Shown piece after piece: positions 39,293 to 50,231 of a stretch of 64,000 nt of DNA; position 1 is the stretch's first letter, and every line of letters begins with the position of its first letter. The translations under genes were made by a program, and so were the position numbers. The stretch covers positions 12,290,501-12,354,500 of the forward strand of contig NC_092016.1 in NCBI RefSeq assembly GCF_042242105.1, in the 5' to 3' direction. The stretch is from Pempheris klunzingeri (lineage: Eukaryota; Chordata; Actinopteri; Acropomatiformes; Pempheridae). The notes below the pieces were generated by a model. The model saw only the letters and a program-made list of their open reading frames with translations. It was not told the origin of the DNA and did no database searches.

Positions 39293-40856
39293 TGGTGGAC
39301 ATCTCGGTTAATGTGCCCCACCTACACAGGTAGCTGGAGGCATGGAGATCATAAAGGCTCCGTGGTATGAGTGTATTTTATCAAAGAAATGTGTGTCATA
39401 TTAAAACACACACTGTTTTCAGCATCAGTTTGATTTTCTGTCTGTTCTGTTTCACTCAAAGACTGCAGGCCACTGTGGTGTGTTCAAATGCCCGGGACAA
39501 GTGAAATTTAAACAAGTTGAAGTATGCCATATATTTTCAGCTGCACTGACTATAATAAGGAGCAGGGATGAGTAATGTAATACTTATTTTGTGAGAAGTG
39601 GTATTTTATTGGCACCAGTCTGCTTGTAGAAGAGCACGAATGTGTGGCTCATTGTGCTGTAAGATGTATGCTTGGATAAAGTAAGACGTGTGTGATATGT
39701 AATACCATAAAATACTCCACAGAAAAAAAACTTTTCACTCGTACAGATATCTTGGTCTTCAATTAGACTGACCCCTGCACAACTATTTGCTTTGCCCACA
39801 GTTTTGTTTTCACTAAAATTGGTCTGCTGAGGTCTCTGCTACCCGGGAGCCATATTATAACCTTTTTTTTATTGCCTTATCTGTTTGTGTTAGGTCAGAG
39901 CTTGTAAAGTCAGTAAATCTCCGCTCCACCCTCCTCTGTAACAATAAGATCAGAAGGTGGTCATCCCGAGACAAAGGGCTAGGGGGCAATTAACTCTCCC
40001 AGCCTCAAATTTCACTGGAGACAAGAGACATGCCAGACGTTAAGCACTCAAGACACCAAAATAATTCCAGGGCTGAAAATGCTGTTCTCACTTCCTTTAG
40101 CTACTAATCGCCGAGGAAACATGTTGGAGAGATGTAAAGATCCCAAAAGCAATTAAGCATCTGGGAAGAGCATTTGGTCGGAGGGGTTTTTAGTCATGAG
40201 GCGTTCGTGTTGTGAACAAACACTGCCAGTCCCCCCCCCCCCACTTGTGTCACTTGTGTTGATGGAAGGTCTGCGTTCTGAGGCACTGGTCGTCATGGTG
40301 GCAGACCCCCCCTTTGAATAAACAAGTAAATAATGCTTATGGATCACTGTGGTGGCAGATGAGCCCGAATGGGGAAAAATACTCAAGCTGGCGATGCAAT
40401 TTGTTCTTGTGTGACGTCATAATGTGGAGATTTATAATTACAATAAATGTGTGAGACAAAGATTCGATGGTTTTGCAGGATCGTTGTGAACACTAGCATG
40501 TTTGGTGCTTGCTTTTGATGGTGGCTAGCTCGTGTTTACTGGCTCAGGTGTTGCATCTGCAAAACAAACAGGTCATTGTGGTCTCAACTACTGTGGTCCC
40601 ACTGCCACCATCTGCTCTGCTGTGTCTCTGCCTTTATTCATGCCTGCTTGGTTGGAGGTGCAGGGTTTTCTATCCAGACTAACCTGCAGTGTTAGTCTTA
40701 CTTGCCCAAGGACATTTCACTACAGTATTTTGGCTACTTTTGCCCCATATTTAAACTGTTTATGTCTTTTTTTTCTCACCTTCATAGCTGTGCTGCTTGG
40801 TGCTTTTTGTGCCTTTCCGAATCTTTGTGTAGTAACCTCGACTTTCTGTCCTTCAG
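39293..40856. other. Probable ciart-like intron 1 (3' part)
   Basis: Non-coding sequence that ends in the polypyrimidine tract and acceptor TTTCTGTCCTTCAG before 40,857. It holds a poly-C run near 40,232-40,241 and a full palindromic CRE, TGACGTCA, at 40,412-40,419. No exon was recognised. Confidence 0.5.
40412..40419. promoter_or_regulatory. Palindromic CRE (TGACGTCA)
   Basis: A perfect cAMP-response element lies about 440 bases upstream of the first coding exon of the ciart-like gene. CREB sites of this kind drive light- or cAMP-induced clock genes such as PER1. Whether this one is functional is unknown. Confidence 0.4.
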
Positions 40857-40896
40857 GTCAGTGATGGTCAGTGCTAGTTAGAGTCTGCAGCCGAGG

Positions 40897-43800
40897 ATGT
40901 CTGCTACAGATTCGGACAACTCCATTGACTGGCTGGCTAGTGACAACGAGGACAATGAGAGCGAACAGAAGTGTGACTGTACCAGAAAGCACAGCCAGAC
41001 AGAGGCCTCTCCATCCCCCAGCACCCCGCCACACCTGGGCCCGTCTGACAGCAGCTGCCGCCAGAGCAGCGAGGTGAAGGAAAGCGATAGTAACTGGAGC
41101 GAGGTCAGGGAGGCCTACAGGCGGGGATCTCCCCCCAGCTGCATGGAGACGTGGGACAGCTCCAATGGACTGTATAAAACGCAACAAGGAGAAAAAACGA
41201 ACGGCAAAAACACTCAGCAAGCAGTGAAGAGACCTCACAGCGCCACAGAGGAGGAGGGCAAGGAACGGCAGCTCATTTCCAGTGTGTCAGAGAAAAACAG
41301 AGTTTTCAGCAGTAAGGTGAGCACCTCTCTGACTGAAGTCTGTTTCACACAGGAGGAGGTATTTGACTGTCAGCAAAACTAAAGCATGGCCCATCACCTA
41401 GATTAACTCTCCTGGCAGTTTTACAGTGTCTCATGCATGCCTTTCCATTAAAGATGGCACTCCTGTATAACTCTAAAAGCAGAATTAGTCATGCTTTTCT
41501 GGAGAACTCGAGTCATCCTATCATATGTCAAACTCAGTGAATCAGTTATCTTAATCACATTGAGCAACTTTTCTATGAAAATGAACTGTAGTTTGTGGAA
41601 GCCCGTTTGATATCAGCTTTTCAAAAGGTCTTTGAACACGTTTTGACAGATATCACCTACAAATGAATCTATTTGCATTTTCAGTGCAAGGAGCTACAAT
41701 GCTACATTCATCCACTGTCATCTATCTTGAATGGCCTCCGTTCAGGGAGATACAGAGAACGTAAGTCAGCCATTTAATATCTGTCCTGTTTTTGTCTCTC
41801 TGTACTGTTTAACACAACCATTTTTTTAGCTGTGCCTTCATCTCCCCGTCTGTCTCTCTCTCTGCTCCTGTCTTTCTTATGTGTCAGAGAAAAACAATAG
41901 GCTGAATACGACAGCGTGCCACTCTAAATAGAATATGTGTCCCTGAGATTTGAGAGGGAGATGTCTGAACCGTGTATTGTTGTAGGACTATCAAGTAACC
42001 ACAAGTATTTCCTGTGTGTGTGTCTATCTTTCATAATGGAGCTCATTTTAGGTGAAGGTTCACTCATCAATTTCATTGTTTCAAAATGTCTTTTTAAAAG
42101 TTACAAACCAAATTTTTTTTAACCAATTGAGAACAACTTGAAAATTAGCTGATTGGCAGAAGCGAGTGAGAACATACTGTACCACAGTGTCCACTAAGGC
42201 AGCTGCTGTTTGTGAGTAGTCTGATAAGTGTTATAAGGGTCTCTGGGGGATAGTGCCATGTTCAGACAGGCTCTGAAAACTGCTTGGGATCTTTGCCAAG
42301 CCCAGACCTTGTGTGACCCAACACTTCCTGGCCACAGAGGCATCGAGTGTGTTCCCACACACACACACACACACATTTTACACAACCCATATGCTGTGCA
42401 GACTCAACCCTGCCGTCATCACAGCTCATGTGGCTCATGGTACGACTTTCTTCCTTTCCAGGACTCAGCAGTTTCCAGGAAAGCGTGGCCATGGACAGGA
42501 TCCAGAGGATCATGGGTGTCCTGCAGAACCCCTGCATGGGGTGAGTGTCCTCAGCATGGCCCACACACTGTTATACATGAAACAATGAGCTCTATCATCT
42601 AATATTCTCTTTGTCTCCTGTGTATGTTTCTGGGGCCACAAACACATCCTGAGCCATATGTTCACTTTCTCCAGCCTGTCTTGTGTCTGTGCAAGTGTTT
42701 TACTGAAAGAGAAAACCTCTGCTGCGTCCAATTCCATCAGAGCAACAACAACAATACATTCAACGGCAACACACAATTACAGCTGACAAATGTTTAGAAA
42801 TGGTGTTTGCTGCCTGTGGGTCAAAGTGGTCTCCGGCATGTCTGGGACACATGGCTCACAGCAGGTTGGCCTGCGAGGAGCTGCTACCCCCACACAATCA
42901 GGATGAATTTACTGCAGAGATGGCTGCATCTCCCTATAGCTGGGCATCTTGTTAAAAATGTATCAGGCTCCACTGTGAGCGCAGCACACTTGTGTCTGCT
43001 TGATTAGCTCTCCACTGGCCAGACGGTATAATGGAGTATGAGATATCACCCCTTTTAAAAGGAGAAAGTCCCTAGTCTCTGGAACACGATCATCTCAGCC
43101 TCTTTAGCATCTGATATTGTATATTTAAGCACAAGGCAATATGGTTTATCAATATATCAATAGAATGTTTTCTGATTAAAAATATAACAATATAACGTAT
43201 AGTAATAATAATGATGCTGATATGTGCAATTTACTTGCCATTTTGATAAACTTTACATATCTAAAGCAAAAACATCCATACCTAATTTTGCTAGTTTTTT
43301 ATTCCATTTTCTTTTAAATGATCAATGTGGACTGGGACTGCAACTAATAATCATGTTTTTATTGATTATCTGTGTCAAATGTGACGTATCTAAAGTACCT
43401 GCTTTGTCTAACAGCCAAAAACCTAATGAGATTTACAAGAAGTAAATGAGTAACCAAACAGTAAAAATAATTATTTGAATTCTAAATGAGATGATTATAA
43501 ATGAAATGGCACCTTCATGTACTATTCTCCTCTGAATTTAAAACGGCACCACTGGTACCTGTATGGAAAGCAAATCCTGCCTTGCTGAGCAGCCAGACAC
43601 TGTGAGGTTTTGCATCAACGTATACTGATTTAAGATAACGTGCTACTGAGTTTGGCACAGACTAATCGGAGCCCTCACCCACCAGCTGCTGCCCTCATAT
43701 GGGAGACAAAGAGTGGGTGTGGCAGTCTCCCTGCAGACAGCCGGGGTGAAGGCTGGAAGGTGGACTAAACCCCTCCCTCCCTCCATCGCTCCCTCCCTCC

Positions 43801-45402
43801 GACCCTCCCTGTGCCTGCTCTGTGTTGCCAGCTGGCAGCCCCTGCAGCAACACAATGGTAGATAGGATCAAAGTGACTTTTTTAGCAGCCACTGTTGCGG
43901 ATAATCTTTCACATGAATTTATCATGCTCTGAATGGAGTATAGCAGGAAGGTCCTGATCATATGACATGGGCTAATCCCTACCCACCATCTGGTTTTGAC
44001 GGGTGGGAGTTAATCGGACGTTGCTCTCTGCCGCCCACCTCCACCGAGAATTACGTCATCACAACTAGTTTATTTTCGCAGTGACGCTGTTTGAGGCCGT
44101 TGTGGCTTTGGTGTTTATATTTAGAGGCGAGCAGAACTGTTACAGGCCTACATCAGGCCATGTGCGAGCTCAAAACATGTGAGAAATGTACTTGAAAAGA
44201 CAACCTCCCCCCCCTCACACACACACACGCACACACGCACACACACACGTGGAGCACAGGCTTTGCTAAGCAAGTATTAAGTGTTCACTCGCTGTTCAAG
44301 ATTGCATATTTCCTGTGTGAGCTTGATGGAGAGATACAATTTAAGAGAAGATAACTTAAGGCTTGATAACTTTAGTAAATGTCTCTGTCTTTACACCTTT
44401 CCTTTCCTGCCTTTTTTTCAGGGAGAAATATATCAGTATCATTCTTAAAATGGAGGAAATGCTGAAGAGCTGGTTCCCTAACGTGAAACTCCAAGACCAG
44501 CCCGCTGTCACCCAGACAGAGGAAGCCCTTCCCGCCAAGCAACCGAAGGTAAAACTGAGAAAAAGCAGAACAGTTGTGTAAGAAGTCTTTAGTTGGACCA
44601 GGCCTGCTGCCAAGAACATATGCAGACACAGTGAAGGACTGAATAAAATATCTATTATTATTTAATCACTAGTCTTGGACAGGTATGGGAGGATTAAAAG
44701 GTATTTTTGCTGAGGTATAACTGCAGTCTCAGGTTCACTAAGAACAATGGCAGAGGAGAAAAGGTAATTTTGGAGGAGTGCCTCTAAGGGGATAAGAAAG
44801 GTCAGAATACTCTCAAATGTTCCTTTACATTTAATTGGTGAGGATTTATTTCTGTGGCTAATCCTGACGCACCCTCCCATAAACTGGAATTTCATGTAAA
44901 ATGAGTTTTTCTCCATAAAGAAGCTATTTTGCATTATGTAACTGGTCACACTGGATGTTAAAGCAACACAGCGACTTTTAAGCTGCAATGAGCGTTTTTA
45001 TATGAACAGTTATTGCTGTTTTCAGCCCAGGCAGGCAGCTAGTTACAGTAACAAAACTCTGATGAATCCAGTGTACATTAGCTGCCACTTAACTACTCAA
45101 CTAGCTAGTGAACAACTACTAGAACCTGAAGGTTTTTTTTAGGAGATATGAGAGACCAAAACAGAGCTTGGGTGGCCAGAAACGCAAGGCTAAAAAGCAA
45201 TTATTGCAAGATTAAAGCCACAATGTATAGTGGTGTTTGTTAAAAAAAAAGAAAAGAAAGAAAGTTCTAGTGTAAATTGGGGCGATGTACATGTGTTACT
45301 TACAATCTGTTCGTCCCAGAGTTCCTAGGTGGTGCCAAATTTGGAAATTTTCAAACGATGTTTGACGTTTCAGAAAAGTTACATGTTAATATATGTTTAC
45401 AG

Positions 45403-45481
<79 letters not shown>

Positions 45482-45989
45482 TTTGAGTGCCTCTGATATG
45501 TGACAGGAAGGTTTTTTATTGATCAGTGGGCATCGTCCCTGAATAATAATCCACCACATAGATTAAATTAAACTGTGTTTTCTTCTTTCCTGGCAGGTTA
45601 CCCCGGCGACCGCCACCGCAGCTGTGAGCCCCGTCACCGTCAGTGATCCTCCAGCCGCTGTCAAAGCCCTGAGAGTCACCGACCTCACTCCTCCTGGAGC
45701 CTACTCTGCTAGTAACCTGAAGTGGCTCCACACGTCACCCATCTGCTCCCCCACAGCAGAGCAGGCCCAGGCTGGCCCCAGGCACCTGCTGCCCCCCAGA
45801 GACAAACATCTAATGCAGGACAACGCAGTGTCCTCCAGCACAGACAGCAAAACTAATACAGACTCAGTGCCCAGAGGCCCTCCACCAGGCAAAATCAACG
45901 CGCCCTGTCTAGAGAGGCTCCTTAAGTCGACAGAGAGCATCATCACCTGCAAGGGGTCGGGCAGTTTGATGGACAGCAGCTGGTCCTAG
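40897..45989 (+). CDS. ciart: ciart-like: circadian-associated transcriptional repressor (CHRONO family), 5 coding exons
   Basis: CIART/CHRONO binds BMAL1-CLOCK at E-boxes and represses it, acting in the nucleus within the circadian feedback loop. Coding exons: 40,897-41,316, 41,685-41,760, 42,462-42,540, 44,422-44,548 and 45,597-45,989. All introns are GT-AG and the phases join to 1,095 nt, or 364 residues (human about 385). Residues 1-140 are acidic, Ser-rich and low-complexity. The conserved helical core starts at C141 ('CKELQCYIHPLSSILNGL', then 'SSFQESVAMDRIQRIMGVLQ', then 'MLKSWFP'). A second conserved motif, 'LKWLHTSPIC', lies at 275-284. The start ATG at 40,897 follows a tiny upstream ORF (ATG at 40,864, five codons then TAG). 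It sits outside the position known for human CIART (1q21), so it may be a separate paralogue; the symbol is given at family level. Confidence 0.88.
43325..43470 (+). repeat. Copy of the 'ATCGATTAAT' teleost repeat
   Basis: 'GACTGCAACTAATAATCATG' followed by 'TTTATTGATTATCTGTG' and 'TGTCTAACAGCCAAAAACC' matches one end of the family at 55,740-56,030. Confidence 0.5.
44050..44060. promoter_or_regulatory. CRE/E4BP4-like site in a ciart-like intron
   Basis: ATTACGTCATC combines a half-CRE with a PAR-bZIP/E4BP4-type core. It lies in a GC-richer block (43,990-44,110) that also has 'GTGACGCT'. It is a motif match only. Confidence 0.25.
44216..44248. repeat. Interrupted (AC)n microsatellite
   Basis: An AC tract of about 33 bases interrupted by two GC steps, following a short poly-C run. 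Confidence 0.9.
44950..45240 (+). repeat. Possible diverged dispersed repeat in a ciart-like intron
   Basis: 'GCTAGTGAACAACTACTAG', 'GGAGATATGAGAGACCAAAA' and 'CAGAGCTTGGG' recall a teleost repeat containing 'GGTGGAGACCAAAACAGAGC'. The match is partial and the edges uncertain. Confidence 0.3.
45411..45472. repeat. (TA)31 microsatellite followed by poly-T
   Basis: A perfect TA run of 62 bases is followed directly by about 12 T residues, 125 bases before the last coding exon of the ciart-like gene. Confidence 0.95.
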
Positions 45990-47200
45990 TCCACACAGAG
46001 GGCTGGGTGTCCAGCTGTAAGCACCGCACAGCCCAACCTAGCCTTGCCCACCCTGCCGGGAGCCAGTCAGCTCGCTTAGCCCATTCCAGCCTTCAGGGGA
46101 GATGGGAGTCTTCAAAAGGGATGTCACAGATTCCTCTCAATGTGGAAGGAGTGTCGACGAACATGTTGTACTCTCTGTTTGGGAATGTTCCCCCTCTGAC
46201 ATGACAAGTGTCCGCTTTTGTTGACTTATCTTTGTTTCTTTGTTTGCACTCTTCAATAGCGTGTGTGAGACTGGGAAGGATAGATTTCACGTGCCGAGAT
46301 CACCGGAGCTAGTGATTTCACAACTGAATTTTTCCCACTGGCTTGTAGATGCAATAATACAGTTTGAGTATCTGTGAAACCGCCATTATGCCTGAAAGGG
46401 AAAGGATTGCAGGTTGCAGTAGTTTGTGCCGGAAGGGAGTTATCTCAGATATCCAGACATGTCAATGGTCTACATATTGTTGTGCTGAAAATGTGGGTGA
46501 AATGTGATGTTAGTTTCTTCCCCCACCCCATGACTCCACTTTTAAGTTTATTGATGTGACTGTTACTCATTTGTATACTTTATAAATAAGTCTTTTGGTA
46601 CAACTGTTCTACCTCAGTGGGCACCACGTCACAGTTAGTGAGTAGGAATGTGAAGGCTACGCTCAAAGTCTGGACACCTCACCAGATATGCAGTGAGCCA
46701 AACGGCCTCAGACAGCGAGGTCTGCAGTACGAGTCGTTCTGCATGTACAAACAGAGGATGTTCTCTCCATGGGGATGCTCTTGTGGCCTGACTGGTGCCA
46801 TTGTAAAGAATGTTAACTGCAGATTTCTTTTTTGAGTCTCCCAGTAGAAGGCAAACTGTGCCTGTAACGTCAAGCTGTGCCTGTAAGCCGGTTTGATAAA
46901 GAGAGAGAACTGTTCAGAATACGTGCTCCTCTGTGGGATGTACAAATCAGGAATTCTCACTCTCCTGCCATTTTCCTGTATCGAGTAAATTATTCAGATC
47001 TTGCCAACTACTTTCTGTGGTGGAGTAGAACAATTCTTTTATTTTGCCACAGAACTGGACAGTATGTTAGACCAGCAGAGAGGGACAAGGTATTTCTCTG
47101 TGTAAATCTTACAGAAAGGTTGTTGATTTACCCTGAAAAGTGGCCTTTATAGTGTGAAATTTTATACTTTCGAAATAAATGTGGTTATCTTTGTTTGATG
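45990..47200 (+). other. Probable ciart-like 3' UTR
   Basis: About 1.2 kb of non-coding sequence follows the stop codon and ends near a strong AATAAA at 47,175-47,180. A second, weaker candidate (TATAAATAA) lies near 46,580. The frames inside are random. Confidence 0.5.
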
Positions 47201-49841
47201 CAAAATGACTGCAGACTGTTTTATTGTAATTTATGTATCATAATACAAGTTACCTTTAATGCAGAGAATCAGCAAATGCTCCAGGGTTAGTAGTCTGAGG
47301 TTTCACTGCTCTTAAATTTTCCCCAAAGAAAGCGTAATTACCAGAAACATTCTCCACATTGGATTCATCACAATTACATATCACTTTGTTCTACTGATCT
47401 CAGCTCTTTTACCTTAATGTTGAGTGAACAATGAGAAACACTTTGCAGAAACACAAGACTCGAGGGGGAAAGACCAACTGTGTCAGCAAAAGGATGAAAT
47501 AGCCCTCAACTGAGCTCAATTAAGCATCAAAGAACCCCAAAAGAAGGTTGTTATCTGATTTATATCACAGTTTGACCAATTATAGTGTGAGTCGTCAGGG
47601 AGCACTCAAAGGGAGCTCACTTCCTGAAGGAATAATAAGATTTATTGTTTGTAAGGCAGGATGTAATTTTCAGTACCGCAGTTCTCTTGTAGGCTACACA
47701 CAAAGCAACATTTCTGCTTTTAAAGAAGTGCAGTGAAATGTACCAGCTCAGTATCGCTTCACATTTCCCAGAAAGCATTGCTGTTGTGGGGAGGGAAGGT
47801 GCATATGCTGATCTGCCTCCACATGCCTGTAGACAAACCAGACAGCATAATTATGCCTATACAACATAAAGACACCTCAGCGAATGATAGGAATAGAAAG
47901 CAATGATAGATATATGGGCAGCATTTCCCGTAAATAAATAAATATATTACAGGAATGCCTTTGTATGTGTAAAATAACAAGTAGATTTGAAATTTCTGGA
48001 AATTGGTTCTGGAAAATGAGCAGGGTGCTGTAAAAAAAAAAAATGAAGTTTTTGATTATGCTATATAACTTTTTAGTGGCAGAAAAAAGTGCTTTCTAAT
48101 GTTCTGTGTGATACAAGACACAGTTTTCTACACCTATTGCCTGTGGCTGTACTCTGAGTTGGGTTCAAAGAAACTATACCTGTACTGACAAAAGACACGC
48201 AGCGTTTCCGCCAACTAGAATTGAAAAAGAAACAAGTGGTGTCACTAGATTTAAAACTAAATACTGCCATCTATAGTTGAAAGGGTAAACATCACAAGTT
48301 TATTGTCTGTTGCTCTGTTAATAGAATATTCTTCATGGACAAAATGACATCATATTTTAGCACTTTGGTTAATATGGCATATCATGAGAGCAGTTTTCTT
48401 CTTTTTCTCATTCTCTCTTGGAAAATCCACATTTTTGAAACTTTGGAGTTGCTTTCATTTGTTAAAGCCAACCTTTTAACATTGCATGAATTTTAACATT
48501 TTTGTGAAACCACCATGATACCACAACTGTGGGTTCAGTTTCAGTCGGCTCTTTTTCTCAGCCTGTTTCTGTAAGAACATGGTGTAGTCACAGAGCGTGA
48601 AAACAGAAGTTTGTGGGAGTTCCTTGGCCTGGACAACAGTCTGTCAGGAAATTTTTTAAATGGTAGATGCCCACTTTTTTTTGAATTTGTCTTTTTCTGA
48701 ATCACACAGTATAGTCACATGTCCTTTTTTCCAGATTAAAAGGGGTGATTGAGAGGAGGCAGAGGGGTCGATTACCCAGACTGCATTGTTTCAGAGTTGC
48801 CGCCCCAGATTCCACCTCCCAGGGCAGGGCTAATGATCTGGACTCACGTGCACAGATGACCTGACGGCATTCACGTCCAAAGACAGCTCAGATCTGCCTC
48901 GCACTCGCCTTGAAAAGGGAAGTTGTTATGAATGTAAGGAAGAGCTGCATCAACATAACGGCAACTTTCTCACAGAGCTGGACCAGAGCTGGAGGGAGTT
49001 GGACCAAATCACATTGTGCAGTGATACGACTGCCAATGGTGAACATGTGATGTGCTGGGAAATTACACAGAAAACAAAGGGCAGGGAATATAAATGTAAC
49101 CAAAAGAAAGGTGGTTGAGATGCTTTATTTGAGTGCATTGCAAAACAAAAATGTGGGGTAGTGAAAAAAAAAATTGTCTTGTGATTTTTAAAAATACTTA
49201 GATTGCGAAAAGTATCCGAATAAAAAATTAATTTGCTCAATTATGCGTTCAAGTGTGTAATGGTGCCAGAATTACCTGGCAACATTATAGGCCGATATTG
49301 ATGTGGACAAGACATCATATTGCTTTCCATTTTAAAGGTTCACAGAGGTTACGCTTTACAAAAGTGATTGATGTTCAGGTTTTTTGTCCAGGCTGTGTGT
49401 GGGCAAAACTACAAAGACTAACCATTACTGCAGAAGCAGAGATGGGAGCCTTTTGTTGCAAGCATTCAAAGGCGAGTGGGAGTGAGAAAAAAAAGGGGGG
49501 ATTAGGAAGGAGGACAGGTTCATGGTTCCAGTTGCAAAAAGCCGGAAGGAATAATAAATAGAGCTTCATTTTCTCCAGCTACCCTTTCATTGTAAATTGG
49601 CCTTGATTTGTGCTCCAGCTGAGTGTGAAATGACAAGGCTGTGTGGTGTTGAATCAGAGCCAAGGTGACGATGCTTCACTCTGCTGCAGTTATTTATAAG
49701 AACTGTATCTATGTAATTCATTTCTTTTTTCAAGTCTTCCCAGACAGAAAGGGGCAGATGTGAAGTCAACAGTTAACTACCATGTCAGTTAATGAATAAA
49801 AAAGAAATGCTGTAGAAAAAGCATGAGGTGAGAAAACCTGA

Positions 49842-49882
49842 TATAATTAAACCTTTTCATGCTACAAAAAGGTTTAATTATA
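49842..49882. repeat. Perfect 16-bp inverted repeat (hairpin)
   Basis: TATAATTAAACCTTTT at 49,842-49,857 is exactly complementary to AAAAGGTTTAATTATA at 49,867-49,882, with a 9-base loop. Confidence 0.9.
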
Positions 49883-50195
49883 ACAGTACAGGTAATGAAT
49901 GAAGGGAAGATAATTGCAGCAACTCTTCTGCAAATCCTTCCTCAAAAACCATCTTCCTCAAGCTATGAAATTCAAATTACAAACCTAATTACCTTCTACA
50001 ACACAAAACTTGGCTGTTGTATACAATCCTACAATTCTAAAAGGCAGTCCCGTTACAATCATCAAATATTACACGATTATATGCTGTGACCAAAATTTAT
50101 TTGCTACCAGAAAATCATAGCCTGCTAGCATCTCAGACCCAGACGAGGATTAAACTCTCTGTTATTAACTCTCACTTCTCAAATGTCAGATACCT

Positions 50196-50231
50196 GAGTG
50201 ACCATTAAGGCCTAAACCTTAATGGTCACTC
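50196..50231. repeat. Perfect 15-bp inverted repeat (hairpin)
   Basis: GAGTGACCATTAAGG at 50,196-50,210 is exactly complementary to CCTTAATGGTCACTC at 50,217-50,231, with a 6-base loop. Confidence 0.9.

Larger units (their letters stand above)
42541..44421. other. ciart-like intron between coding exons 3 and 4
   Basis: This 1.9-kb intron holds a weak 'ATCGATTAAT' repeat copy near 43,325-43,470 and a (CCCT)n patch near 43,771-43,810. It also has an ATTACGTCATC element at 44,050-44,060 and an AC tract at 44,216-44,248. No extra exon was recognised. Confidence 0.6.

Noticed and set aside
40858-41238. 126-codon minus-strand frame
   Set aside because: It lies opposite the first coding exon of the ciart-like gene, whose plus-strand frame is family-supported.
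44363-44581. Reading the ciart-like exon at 44,422 through into the intron, to a stop at 44,579-44,581
   Set aside because: A GTAAAA donor at 44,549 joins in phase to the exon at 45,597, which holds the conserved LKWLHTSPIC motif. Intron retention would give a short form, but nothing supports it.
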